Assembly (NCBI RefSeq): GCF_000695095.2
Contig: NZ_CP011454.1
Location: forward strand, 930,001 to 994,000
Direction: 5' to 3'
Source: Gemmatimonas phototrophica
GTDB lineage: Bacteria; Gemmatimonadota; Gemmatimonadetes; Gemmatimonadales; Gemmatimonadaceae
Length of the DNA stretch: 64,000 bases
Positions within the stretch are counted from its first letter, which is position 1; every line of letters starts with the position of its first letter. The notes beneath the pieces are model-generated. The model had not been told where the DNA came from and did no database searches. It saw only the letters and a program-made list of their open reading frames with translations. Below are positions 1-9,400 of the stretch, piece after piece. Made by a program: the position numbers and the translations under genes.

Positions 1-144
1 CTGAATGGAACGCGCCATCCCCAATGAGGCATTGAGCTCGTCGACGTCGCCGTACGCGTCAACGCGGGGATGGTCTTTGCCAACGCGGCCACCGCCAAAC
101 AGGGCTGTGGCGCCTTCGTCGCCGGAGCGGGTGTAGATCTTCAT
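1..144 (-). CDS. ATP:cob(I)alamin adenosyltransferase (PduO type), N-terminal part
   Basis: Only the first 48 codons are in the window; the gene continues past base 1. The visible residues include [20 protein letters not shown] and YGDVDELNA, the conserved N-terminal signature of PduO/MMAB-type adenosyltransferases. These transfer the adenosyl group of ATP to cob(I)alamin to make coenzyme B12. The ATG at 144 is preceded by TATTAT at a 5-nt distance and by no Shine-Dalgarno, which suggests a leaderless mRNA. It is divergent from the ferredoxin-NADP reductase gene. The family call is firm because this N-terminus is diagnostic; completeness cannot be judged. Confidence 0.88.
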   Translation of the reverse strand, partial: MKIYTRSGDEGATALFGGGRVGKDHPRVDAYGDVDELNASLGMARSIQ

Positions 145-149
145 TCCGC

Positions 150-155
150 ATAATA
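150..155 (-). promoter_or_regulatory. -10 box (TATTAT) of leaderless adenosyltransferase gene
   Basis: TATTAT on the minus strand ends 5 nt before the ATG at 144. A start site 6-7 nt downstream of the hexamer would fall on or next to the start codon. No ribosome-binding site is visible. Confidence 0.5.
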
Positions 156-218
156 AGCGGGTCCCCCGGGGAGTGGAGGATCACGGCGTGCGATCTACGG
201 AAACGCCCGTCTTTTGTG

Positions 219-224
219 TACTTT
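219..224 (+). promoter_or_regulatory. -10 box (TACTTT) of ferredoxin-NADP reductase gene
   Basis: TACTTT ends 7 nt before the ATG at 232. The spacing fits leaderless transcription and favours this ATG over the in-frame TTG at 214, which would overlap the promoter. Confidence 0.5.
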
Positions 225-231
225 TGGAGCC

Positions 232-1266
232 ATGACGACCCACGAGATCAAGGACCTGACCATCATTGGCGGCGGCCCCACGGGGATCTTCGCCCTGTTT
301 TACGCCGGCATGCGCGGCGCCACGGCGCAAATCGTTGACGCGCTCCCCGAACTGGGGGGGCAGCTCACGGCGCTGTACCCGGAAAAATACATCTTTGATG
401 TGGCGGGTTTCCCGCGGGTACTGGCCAAGGATCTCGTGCGGAACCTCACTGAACAGGCGGCCCAGTTCCATCAGGAGAAGGGCATTCCCGCGCACCTGGG
501 GCAGCGCGTCGTGGGTCTCGAGGAGCACGACGACCATCTCGTGCTGGTCACGGACACCGATCGGTTTCCCACGCGGGCGGTCATCATTGCGGCGGGCATT
601 GGCGCCTTCAGCCCGCGCAAATTGCCGCAGGCGTGCGCCGAACCGTGGTACGGTCGTGGAGTGCACGCGCTGGTGTCCAACCCGGAGGAGTTCCGCGGCA
701 AGGATGTGCTGATCATTGGAGGCGGCGACTCGGCGTTTGACTGGTGCGCGCAGCTGCGTGACAAAGCCAAGAGCGTCACGCTCGTGCATCGCAGCGACCG
801 GTTCCGCGCGCACGCTGCGACCGTGTCGGAAGTGCAGGCCGCTGCCGCGCTTGGTGATGGGCGAGTGAACGTGTTCACGTTCCATGAGCTCGAAGCCATT
901 CAGGGCACCGACACCATTACCGGTGTGACCCTCAAGGACGTGAAGGCCAAGACGTCAAAGGACATTCCCTGCGACGTCATTCTGCCCATGCTGGGCTACG
1001 TCTCCGATCTCGGGGCGCTGCTCGAGTGGGACATGAATCTCGCGAAGGATGAGATCGTGGTCACCACCATGATGGAGACCGGCCGCAAGGGGGTGTACGC
1101 CTGTGGTGACATCACCACGTACCCCGGCAAGCTCAAGCTCATCGCGGCCGGTTTTGCCGAGGCGTCCATCGCCGTGAACCAGGCCGTGCACCATGTCTAC
1201 CCGGACAAAAAGGTGGCACCGGGGCACTCGTCGAATCTCGCGATCTTCGGGCAGAAAGACGACTGA
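232..1266 (+). CDS. Ferredoxin--NADP(+) reductase, thioredoxin-reductase-like
   Basis: The 344-residue flavoprotein moves electrons between NADPH and ferredoxin or flavodoxin in the cytoplasm. A first dinucleotide-binding motif, IIGGGPTGIFA, lies near residue 9 for FAD, and a second, LIIGGGDSAFDW, lies mid-protein for NADPH. The C-terminal part has ACGDITTYPGK followed by LIAAGFAEA, the FAD-contact region. There is no CxxC redox pair in the second domain, so it is not thioredoxin reductase; the pattern matches the YumC/FNR2 family. An in-frame TTG at 214 is possible but overlaps the proposed -10 box. It stands alone, convergent with dppB. Confidence 0.9.
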   Translation: MTTHEIKDLTIIGGGPTGIFALFYAGMRGATAQIVDALPELGGQLTALYPEKYIFDVAGFPRVLAKDLVRNLTEQAAQFHQEKGIPAHLGQRVVGLEEHDDHLVLVTDTDRFPTRAVIIAAGIGAFSPRKLPQACAEPWYGRGVHALVSNPEEFRGKDVLIIGGGDSAFDWCAQLRDKAKSVTLVHRSDRFRAHAATVSEVQAAAALGDGRVNVFTFHELEAIQGTDTITGVTLKDVKAKTSKDIPCDVILPMLGYVSDLGALLEWDMNLAKDEIVVTTMMETGRKGVYACGDITTYPGKLKLIAAGFAEASIAVNQAVHHVYPDKKVAPGHSSNLAIFGQKDD

Positions 1267-1308
1267 GTTCTGTGGTGCTGTTGACGCTGTCCAATGCACT
1301 GGAAGAGG

Positions 1309-2229
1309 CTACCGGACACGCGGATCAACTTTTCGGTACGCCATGTCCGTTAGCAGGTTCACGAGCACGAACACCAGCGACAGAAAGAGCACCGAGCCTT
1401 GCACGGCGGGGAGGTCGCGCCGGGAAATGGCCATCACGACATAGCGGCCGATCCCGGGCCAGCTGAAGATCGTTTCAGTGAGAATGCTGCCGGTGAGATA
1501 CGCGCCGAAGTCGAGACCAATAACGGTCACGACGGGAATGAGCGCGTTGCGCAGCGCATGCCGAACAACGACTGCGCGTTCGGTGAGTCCTTTGGCGCGT
1601 GCGGTGCGCACGAAGTCGGCGCCCAGTACGTCCAGCATGGACGAGCGGGTGACGCGCGCGAGGTAGGCAATGCTGCGTGAACCCAACGCCAGCGCGGGGA
1701 GTACGAGAAACTCTATGCGGCCATAGCCTGAGGCCGGAAGCCAGCGCAGGGTGACGGCGAAGAGCAGAATGAGCAGCAGCCCTATCCAATACACCGGAAA
1801 GGAGATGCCCAGATACGTGCTGGCCAGCGCGAGTCGGTCAAACCACCCGTTGGGGCGCACCGCGGCGAGCACGCCGAGGGTGACTCCGGTGATCGTGGCG
1901 AGCAGCATGGCCGCGCCGGCGAGCAGCATCGTGCGCGGAAAGCGCTCGGCAATGTCGGTCACGATGGGGCGATTGGTGATGTACGACCGCCCCAGATCGC
2001 CCCGCAGAATGTTGCCGGCATAGTTCGCAAACTGGACCGGTAACGGCGCATCGAGTTTGAGCTCTGCCCGCAAGCGCGCCATGGTGGCCGCATCGGCCCG
2101 CTCACCAACCATGGCCTGCACGGGATCACCCGGCGCGACATAGAGCAGCAGGAACACGACCACCAGCACCCCAGCCAGCGTGGGCACGGAGAGCATAAGA
2201 CGGCGGGCGAGCAAGGCGAGCATACCCAA
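1309..2229 (-). CDS. Peptide ABC transporter permease, DppB/OppB family
   Basis: This 306-residue inner-membrane permease belongs to the binding-protein-dependent transport family. The first membrane segment (about residues 8-31) is followed by the typical OppB N-terminal stretch containing APGDPV. The cytoplasmic coupling loop DFVRTARAKGLTERAV lies near residue 210, followed by the conserved ALRNALIPVVT. The family normally has six membrane segments. It lies downstream of the binding protein at 2499-4103 on the same strand, separated by a 269-bp gap holding repeats. No DppC or ATPase gene follows; a DppC-type permease occurs at 48426. Substrate is inferred as oligopeptide from the family. 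Confidence 0.9.
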   Translation of the reverse strand: MGMLALLARRLMLSVPTLAGVLVVVFLLLYVAPGDPVQAMVGERADAATMARLRAELKLDAPLPVQFANYAGNILRGDLGRSYITNRPIVTDIAERFPRTMLLAGAAMLLATITGVTLGVLAAVRPNGWFDRLALASTYLGISFPVYWIGLLLILLFAVTLRWLPASGYGRIEFLVLPALALGSRSIAYLARVTRSSMLDVLGADFVRTARAKGLTERAVVVRHALRNALIPVVTVIGLDFGAYLTGSILTETIFSWPGIGRYVVMAISRRDLPAVQGSVLFLSLVFVLVNLLTDMAYRKVDPRVR

Positions 2230-2249
2230 AGTGTAACCGCCCGTGCCTC

Positions 2250-2300
2250 CTGAGACTACCAGACTGCCGTCTGTCGTCTGGAGACTGCCAGACGTGGATG
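2250..2300. repeat. Heptamer-period GACT/GTCT repeat
   Basis: The bases just upstream of dppB step at about 7 bp through variants of GAGACTN, CCAGACT and GTCGTCT. CCAGAC and GTCTGG segments can pair. It resembles the other 7-bp-period intergenic repeats of the window and has no coding content. Confidence 0.5.
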
Positions 2301-2303
2301 TGT

Positions 2304-2494
2304 GAGCGTTGCGACTATCGAGGGGCGATGGATATCGAGTGTGAGAGTGTCGAGATAACCACGACCATGAGAAGTCCGAGCAGTTGCCTCCGCTCGGATG
2401 TGCCCCACACGGCCGCCGCTGGAACAGCGGCCGTCCCCGTTTTCCCCGCCCTTATTCGGTAACCCGATAACCCATGACCCATGACGCCGTTACT
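2304..2494. repeat. Dispersed ~190-bp intergenic repeat, copy A
   Basis: This stretch aligns with 11104-11273 through shared blocks: GAGCGTTGCGA, GCGATGGATATCGA, ATAACCACGA, GTCCGAGCAGTT and CCTCCGC. Both end in tracts of the TAACCC / CATAAC type followed by GCCGTT. It fills most of the gap between dppA and dppB. A hairpin around CCGCTG/CAGCGG (about 2415-2433) is present only here. A 44-codon frame (2328-2462) is open but is not conserved in copy B, so I do not call it a gene. Confidence 0.65.
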
Positions 2495-2498
2495 GCTG

Positions 2499-4103
2499 TT
2501 ACTTCCCGGCGCCCAATCGAACCGTGGTCCAGCGCTGCCCGTTGAAGATGACCGGGACCTCGAAGCCTTTGATCCACGGCTGCACGGCGTACACCTCGTT
2601 GTAGAAGAACAACGGAATCATCGCCACCTGTGCGTGCGCCACGGAGTCGGCCGACTGGTACAGGGCGGCCCGCTTCACGGCATCGGCTTCGCGTCGTGAG
2701 GCGGTGACGAGGCGGTCAAAGGTGCTGTCCTGGAAGAACGACACGTTGCCGCCGGCGCCCACGTTGGCGCTGTGCAGTAGGGGATACAGAAAGTTTTCGG
2801 CGTCGGGATAGTCGGCATACCAATCCTTGACCACGAGGTCGGTCTGGCCCGCGCGCGCGGCGGCACGCATGCTGGGCGCATCGCGCTGCACGAGTTTGAT
2901 GCGGATCCCCACCACACCCAGGTAGGCCTGAATCGTTTGCGCGAGTCGCGGCCACGGGTTGGTCTGGGAGCTCCACAGCTCCAGCTCCACGCCGTTGGGA
3001 TAGCCCGCCTCGGCGAGAAGCTTCTTCGCCGCCAGCGTGTCGTACGCGTGCGGCGCGCGACTGGTGTTGGCCCCTTCGAGCGATGGCGGAATGACGCCGT
3101 TGGCCACGGTGCCGCGACCGGCAAGCAGCTGCTCCAGCAGCGTTGGCACATCGAGTGCGTGCGCGATGGCCTGCCGCACCCGCACATCCTTGAGCGGGCC
3201 GCGCGTGGTGTTGACGCCCATGTACCAGAGACGCAGCGCGGGCGCGCTCACCAGGGCGCCCTTCTTTTCGTCCGTGTTTTCCCACTCGCGGGTCTGATCT
3301 TCCGGCACGTACAGCAGGTCCACCGTGCCCGCTTCAAACTCCGCCACCGCCGTGGACGGTTCGGGAATGATGCGGGCAATGAGCGTGTCCACGCTGGGCG
3401 CGCCGTCAAAGTACGACGCGTTGCGGGCGAACTTGAGGTAGTCGTCGTGCTTCCACTCCACGAGCGTCCACGGTCCGGTGCCAATGGGCTTTTCGCTGAA
3501 ATCAGCCCCCACACTGTCGGGTACAATGGAGGCTACCGGCATGGCCAGCAGTTTGGGGAAGATGGCCAGCGGTTCCGTGAGCGTGATGACCACCGTGCTG
3601 TCGTCGGGAGCCGTTACCCCCAGCGACGTCCCCTTGGCATCGGCCATCGCGCGGGCGCCCGCAATGGGATAGAGCGGCCACACCGTTCCCGCCTTGGTGG
3701 CCGGGTTGAGCACGCGCGTGAACGACTGCACCACATGGCGCGCCACGAGCGGGGTGCCGTCGTGAAAGCGGACACCGCGGCGCACATGGAACGTGTAGAC
3801 GAGTCCGTCCGGTGAAACGTCCCACGAAGTCGCCAGGCCGGGTTCCACCTGACCGCCGGGGGTGAAGCGGGTCAGTCCGTCGAAGAGGTACGCCACGGCA
3901 CGGCCGCTGGGAACGTCCGGGGCCCGTGCGGGGTCGAGTGACACCGGGTCGGACCAATCGCGCGAGTCCACAATCGCGTGACGATCGGGCGAAGAGTCCG
4001 CCTGCCGGCAGGCGCTCAGCGCCAAGGGCGCGATGCAGGCCGAGAGGCTCAGCAGGTGGGTGCGAGCGACCGAAAGAAAAACTGAGCGCGAATTGGTGCG
4101 CAT
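2499..4103 (-). CDS. Peptide ABC transporter substrate-binding lipoprotein (DppA/OppA, SBP family 5)
   Basis: This 534-residue extracytoplasmic binding protein captures oligopeptides for an ABC importer. It begins with a lipoprotein signal whose lipobox LSAC places the acylated cysteine at residue 32. The mature part has SBP_bac_5 landmarks: a VSPDGLVYTFHVRRGVRFHD-type segment, LLAEAGYPNG, and a C-terminal DWYADYPDAENF region. Length is usual for the family. Lgt, which would acylate it, is encoded at 22249. It is divergent from tamA and upstream of the dppB-type permease in the same orientation. No -10 box or strong ribosome site is obvious before the ATG. Confidence 0.92.
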   Translation of the reverse strand: MRTNSRSVFLSVARTHLLSLSACIAPLALSACRQADSSPDRHAIVDSRDWSDPVSLDPARAPDVPSGRAVAYLFDGLTRFTPGGQVEPGLATSWDVSPDGLVYTFHVRRGVRFHDGTPLVARHVVQSFTRVLNPATKAGTVWPLYPIAGARAMADAKGTSLGVTAPDDSTVVITLTEPLAIFPKLLAMPVASIVPDSVGADFSEKPIGTGPWTLVEWKHDDYLKFARNASYFDGAPSVDTLIARIIPEPSTAVAEFEAGTVDLLYVPEDQTREWENTDEKKGALVSAPALRLWYMGVNTTRGPLKDVRVRQAIAHALDVPTLLEQLLAGRGTVANGVIPPSLEGANTSRAPHAYDTLAAKKLLAEAGYPNGVELELWSSQTNPWPRLAQTIQAYLGVVGIRIKLVQRDAPSMRAAARAGQTDLVVKDWYADYPDAENFLYPLLHSANVGAGGNVSFFQDSTFDRLVTASRREADAVKRAALYQSADSVAHAQVAMIPLFFYNEVYAVQPWIKGFEVPVIFNGQRWTTVRLGAGK

Positions 4104-4141
4104 GTTGTGGTTGACGGGGTGAGCGTGTCGGTTGAGCTTTG

Positions 4142-4147
4142 TAGGCT
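4142..4147 (+). promoter_or_regulatory. -10 box (TAGGCT) of tamA
   Basis: TAGGCT lies 7 nt before the GTG at 4155, with no Shine-Dalgarno. It fits the leaderless pattern seen at several other genes here. Confidence 0.4.
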
Positions 4148-4154
4148 ATAGAAC

Positions 4155-6410
4155 GTGCGATTATTCGTCCATCTCCTCACTGCTGCCGTCGTCTACGGCG
4201 CGTCCGTTGCCGCCACTCCGCTCGCCGCGCAGGATCTCTCCTGTGAACGTGGTGATCGTGAGGTGCGGGCGCTCCGCTTCGCCGGCAATCGCGAATATCC
4301 CGCCTCGGTGCTGGCTGCGACAGTTGCCACCACCCCGTCAACACTACCGGGTGTCCCGTTGCTTGGCACCCGCCGCTGCCTCGATCCGGTGGAGTTTGCC
4401 CGGGATGTGCAGCGTCTGGAGACGCTCTACCGCCGTCGTGGCTACCCCGATGTGAAGGTGGACACCACCGTGCAGACGGTGAAGCCGTTGGTGATCGATA
4501 TCACCTTCACCATTCGTGAAGGGGAGCCCATGCGGGTGTCGGGCTTCGGCATGCGCGGGGTGGAACGGGATCCCGACTTGGAAGGGGCGGCGCGCGATTT
4601 CCCGCTGCGTGTGGGAGGGCTCTTTGACCGCAGCGCCCTCGAAGCTGGGCGCGACACCCTCGTGCGGCGATTGCGCAACCTGGGGTGGCCGCAGGCCGAA
4701 GCACTGCTGGCCTACACCACCAATACGGCGCGTCGCACTGCTGACGTGGAAGTGACCGTGGTTCCCGGTGCACGGGCCCGCGTGGGGCGCATCGCCATTG
4801 ATGTGGATACGAGCAATGGGCCCCGGTACGTGTCCGATGCCATGATTCGCCGCACGATGGCGTTGCGCGGTGGCGACTGGTATTCGGTGCGCCAGATCAT
4901 CGACGCGCAGCGGAATCTCTATCAGACCGACGCCTTTCAGCGGGTGGAGTTGCAGCCGGACAGTGTGCAGCCTCCAGGCGATACCGTGGTGAATCTCACG
5001 GCGCGGCTGGTGCAGGGCGACCGGTATGCCGCGCGCGGTGGGCTGGGGTGGGCCACGCTCGACTGTTTCCGCGCCCAGGGCTCGCTCACCGACCGGGATT
5101 TTCTCCCGTATGCGCAGCGTCTCGAGCTCACGGCGCGGGTGAGCAAGATTGGTCTTGGGGCGCCGCTCGATGGCGCCGACGATTTTTGTCAGGGGCAGGC
5201 CCGCAGCGACCCGTACAGTCGCACGCTCAACTACTACACCTCCATGACGTTGCGGCAGCCCGTGCGCGCCAATCAGGCGCGGGTGCCGTCGCTCACGTTG
5301 TTCAGCAGCACCCTGTCGGAGTACAAGGCGTATTTGCGACGCACTCCCATTGGTGGGGTGTTCTCGCTCTCCGACCCCTTTGCCTTCCGCCCGTCGCCAA
5401 ACACCCCGAGTACGCTGTCGTATCAGCTGGAGCTGGGACGTACCGAGGCGGAGCCGGCGTTTTTCTGCGCCGTGTTCAACGCCTGCGACGCGGATCTGCG
5501 CAACTTTCTGCAGCGCAACAACCGACTGGCTGCGCTGGAATTCTCGCTGTCTCGGCAGCGCGTGAATGATCCGTTGCGGCCCACCGGCGGCACCATTGTG
5601 CGGGCGACCGTCCGGCATGCCAGTACGCTCATTGGCTCCGATCAGACCCAACAGTTCAACCGCGCGACCGGCGATGCCTCGTGGTATCGGCAGGTGGCCG
5701 GTGCCACCATTACCGCCCATGTGCGGGCCGGTATCGTGCAGGGACGCGGCAGTGGCAATGGCGTGGGCAGTTTTATTCCGCCGCAAGAGCGTCTCTACGC
5801 CGGTGGCCCCACCACGGTGCGCGGCTTCCGCCAGAATGAGTTGGGGCCAGCGGTGTACATCGTGAGCGGGTATAGCACGATTGACGAAGACGGGGCGACG
5901 TACTTCCGGGCCGACGAGCAGAGCGTGGCCGAACGGGTGGTCCCCACGGGTGGCAACACACTGGTGGTGGGTAATCTCGAGGCGCAGTGGGCGAGTCCGG
6001 TGTTGCCCAAACTGCTTGAGCTGGCCGCCTTTGCTGATGCCGGACGTTTGTGGAATCGCGGATCGGGGGCGCGGGGGGCGTCGCTGCGTGCCGACGGGCC
6101 ACTGATCAAGATCACGCCGGGCTTTGGTGTGCGTGTCGCCTCTCCGTTTGGCGCCATTCGCATCGACCTTGCCTACAATCCGTATGCGCTACCCGCCGGG
6201 GCTGCGTATTTCAACGCGCCGCTTCAGGAAGGCATTGCGCCGTTGTATTGCGTGAGCCCGGGCAATACGCTCACCGTGACGGGGGCCACCGTAAACGGAC
6301 AACCCCCGGTGCAGCTGTCGGGCAGCTGTCCCTCCACGTATCGGCCGTCGCGTCGCACCGGGTTGTTCGGACGTCTCAATCCCAGCATCTGGATTGGGCA
6401 GGCGTTCTGA
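4155..6410 (+). CDS. Omp85-family outer-membrane assembly protein, TamA-like
   Basis: The 751-residue protein starts at a GTG and has a signal peptide ending near ATPLAAQD (about residue 25). POTRA-type repeats follow to about residue 330, including FTIREGEPMRV. A C-terminal 16-strand-type barrel contains the Omp85 loop-6 motif VRGF (in GGPTTVRGFRQN) and ends with an aromatic F. The next gene encodes a TamB-type protein, so the pair is best read as the TamA-TamB envelope-spanning machine that helps insert outer-membrane proteins or move phospholipids. A BamA role is possible but less likely with TamB adjacent. Confidence 0.88.
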   Translation: MRLFVHLLTAAVVYGASVAATPLAAQDLSCERGDREVRALRFAGNREYPASVLAATVATTPSTLPGVPLLGTRRCLDPVEFARDVQRLETLYRRRGYPDVKVDTTVQTVKPLVIDITFTIREGEPMRVSGFGMRGVERDPDLEGAARDFPLRVGGLFDRSALEAGRDTLVRRLRNLGWPQAEALLAYTTNTARRTADVEVTVVPGARARVGRIAIDVDTSNGPRYVSDAMIRRTMALRGGDWYSVRQIIDAQRNLYQTDAFQRVELQPDSVQPPGDTVVNLTARLVQGDRYAARGGLGWATLDCFRAQGSLTDRDFLPYAQRLELTARVSKIGLGAPLDGADDFCQGQARSDPYSRTLNYYTSMTLRQPVRANQARVPSLTLFSSTLSEYKAYLRRTPIGGVFSLSDPFAFRPSPNTPSTLSYQLELGRTEAEPAFFCAVFNACDADLRNFLQRNNRLAALEFSLSRQRVNDPLRPTGGTIVRATVRHASTLIGSDQTQQFNRATGDASWYRQVAGATITAHVRAGIVQGRGSGNGVGSFIPPQERLYAGGPTTVRGFRQNELGPAVYIVSGYSTIDEDGATYFRADEQSVAERVVPTGGNTLVVGNLEAQWASPVLPKLLELAAFADAGRLWNRGSGARGASLRADGPLIKITPGFGVRVASPFGAIRIDLAYNPYALPAGAAYFNAPLQEGIAPLYCVSPGNTLTVTGATVNGQPPVQLSGSCPSTYRPSRRTGLFGRLNPSIWIGQAF

Positions 6411-6435
6411 TGACTCCACGCCCCGGGCACTCCGT

Positions 6436-9400
6436 ATGACGCCGCGCCGACGCACCATTGTGCTGGGTACGGCCGCAGTGTTGCTCTCACTGCTGGTGGC
6501 CGTGGTGGGCGGCATCGTGTCCCTCACGCAAACCGACAGCGGCCGGGCGCTCATTTTGCGCACCGTGTTGCCGCTGGCACGCGCAGCGCTGCCGGGACGG
6601 TTGTACGTGGGCAAGGTGGGGGGCAATCTGTTCAACGACATCACCATTGATTCGGTGGATGTCCGTGCCCCCGATGGTACTCCGTTCCTGAGTACCGGCC
6701 CCATTCGGGTGCAGTTCGATCCTCGTGACTTGCTCGACGCCCGCATCGCGATCACGTCACTTGATGTCACGCGTCCGATCATCAATCTCGTGGACTACGG
6801 CAAGGACGACTGGAACTGGCGACGGGCGCTGCAGCGCAATCGCGGCAAGAAAAAAGCGCCGAGCACCAGTCGTTTTGGCAAATACATCGTGATTGATACG
6901 GTGTCGCTGCACGAAGCCACATTTGTCATGCATCTGCCGTGGCAGCTCCCCGATTCTCTCAAGGGCGCCAAGCGCGACAGCGCGCTCGCCTACAATCTCG
7001 GGCGATTGGATGGGGAGGTGCGCCGAGAGGACGGCCGCCTGGTGCGCATCTATCGGTTCGTGCGCGGCAATGTGGCCATGGGACGCACACGTCTTGCGCA
7101 CCCCGACAGCGCCGGCATGCGCATCCCCATGCGGCGGCTGGACGTCATGTGGATCTATCCCCCCTTCTGGTTCAAGGACCTGTCGGGCGATTTCCGACGA
7201 CTGGGCGACTCGCTGTGGGTGGACAGCGCCAAGTTCGATTTGCCGCGCAGCAAGGCTCGCGGAACCGCCAAGATTGTGTGGGGGAGTAATCTCCCGGTCC
7301 GCTATGATGTGCGCCTGCAACTGGACACGGTGGCGCTCAGTGATCTGGCATGGATTGACGAAACCGTGCCGCACACGGGCGGCGGGAAGGCCTCCCTCAC
7401 CATGCGCAATGATCCGGACAACCTCAACATCATTGAGTACGCCATCACCAACATGGATGCGCGATCGCTCAAGTCGCGCATCCGGGGCAACATGACGTGG
7501 GGCGTTGGTGGGTTTGTCACACGACTCACCAATGTGAATCTTGATCTGGAGCCAGCGCACACGGATCTCCTGAAGTGGTTCAACGGTGAGCCCTTCCCGT
7601 ATGACTGGCGCGGCGAGGTGCGCGGCAAGGTGGTGGCGCGTGGCGGCTACGTGACCGACTGGACGCTGGATGATGCGCAGCTGGTCTTCAGCGATGCCCA
7701 TGTGCCGGGCGCGGTGTCCCGCGGACGGGCGGCCGGTGCGCTCAACATTTTTCAGCCTGCCGAGGCCATTCTCAAAGGCCTCGATCTCCGGATCGACTAT
7801 CTGGATTTCCGCACACCGCGTTACGTGAACCCGGTGTTCGCCGAGTTGAACGGCTTTGCCCGCGGGACGGTCCGACTGGATTCACTCTGGTACGATGCCT
7901 GGTTCCGCGACGCGGACCTGGAGCTCGTGGACGGACCGGGACAGCCGTCCCGCTTTACCGGTGCTGGCCGGTATACGCTGGTGCCGGAAGGGGTGCTCTT
8001 TGATGTGGATCTCCAGGCGTTGCCCCTGTCGTACACCACGCTCTCCAACTCGTATCCCAACATGCCGCTGCGGGGCAGCGCGGTGGGACGGATTCAGGCC
8101 AAGGGCATGGCCGAAAAGTTTGATCTGCAAACCACGCTCTCCGGAGAAGGGGGCGAGTTGAGCTTTACCGGGGTGGCCGATGCGTTGGAGCCGGCTATGG
8201 GGGCAACGGGCACGTGGCGCGTTCGTGGCGGCAATTTGCAGGCGCTCTTCGGTACCAGCGCCATGCCCACGTCCACGCTCAACATGACGGGGACGGTGGA
8301 CCTGCTTGGCGAGGTAGACGCCATGGGCGAATTCATCAATAGCACGATCAAGGGGCCGCTCACCGCCACCATTGACCAGTTCTCGCGCATCGCCGATGCG
8401 CGCGTGTTTGGCGGGAGTGCATCCATTCGGTTCGACGCCGGCGTGGCGCGCGTGGATACGCTGACGGTGGAGAGTTCCGCCCTGCGGATGGTGGTCCGTG
8501 GCGGGGTCGGCCTCGATCGCAGCAAGCGCGACTCGCTGCGCTTTTCGGTGCTGGTCGATTCGCTGGGCGGGCTGCGACCCTGGTTGTCACCGTCGGATTC
8601 CACCAAGAAAGCGTTTATCCTCCCCGCCGATACGTTGCGGGGGACGATGGAGCTCACCGGGTCACTCTTCGGATCCATCGACACGCTCGATACCGACGGC
8701 ATGGATCTCGATGCGCGAGGCGACTTCCGAGATCTCGTCGTGGCCAGTTCGCGCAGTGTGCGTGCCGCCTTCGATCTCAACGTGAAGGATGTGCTGCGCG
8801 GCGCCAATGGTTTGCTCACGGCCTCTGCCGACTCGGCGTACGTGGCCGGCATCGATGTGGCGTCGGCGTCCGCGCGGTCCACGTTGCGCGGCGGACTGGC
8901 CGATCGCTTCCTCTTCTCGTTGCGCACGCCGTCGGAGTCGCGGATTGCGCTGGCCGGCGGCGTATCCCGACGTGGCGACTCCACTGATGTGAGGATCGAT
9001 ACGCTCACCGTGCGCGTGGACAGTGCCAGTGCGCGCCCCCGCGGATTCCTGCTGGCCGGTCCCAGTACGCTGCGGCTGTTGACCAACGGGGAAGGAATGC
9101 TGGATTCGCTGGTGCTGCAGCACACCGATACCGGACGGCTCTCGCTGACTGGGCAATTGGCCCAGAACGGAATTGTCAGTGGTCGCTTGGACGCGACCGC
9201 CGTGCCACTGGGGGATGTTGGGCGCTTGTTGCGACGCTCCGGCTTGGCCAAGGGCACCATGACCGCACAGGCTGTGGTGAGTGGCACGCGCGAGCAGCCA
9301 CGCATGGACGGCACCATTATGCTGCAGGACGCGGTGGCGGGACGGGTTCGACTGGGAGAGCTGACAGCGTCGGCGCACTACGACTCGTTGCGGCTCTCGT

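Noticed and set aside
2328-2462. 44-codon frame in dispersed repeat copy A
   Set aside because: Copy B opens at the same ATG, but single-base gaps shift the frame and the peptides diverge, so it is not a conserved small gene.
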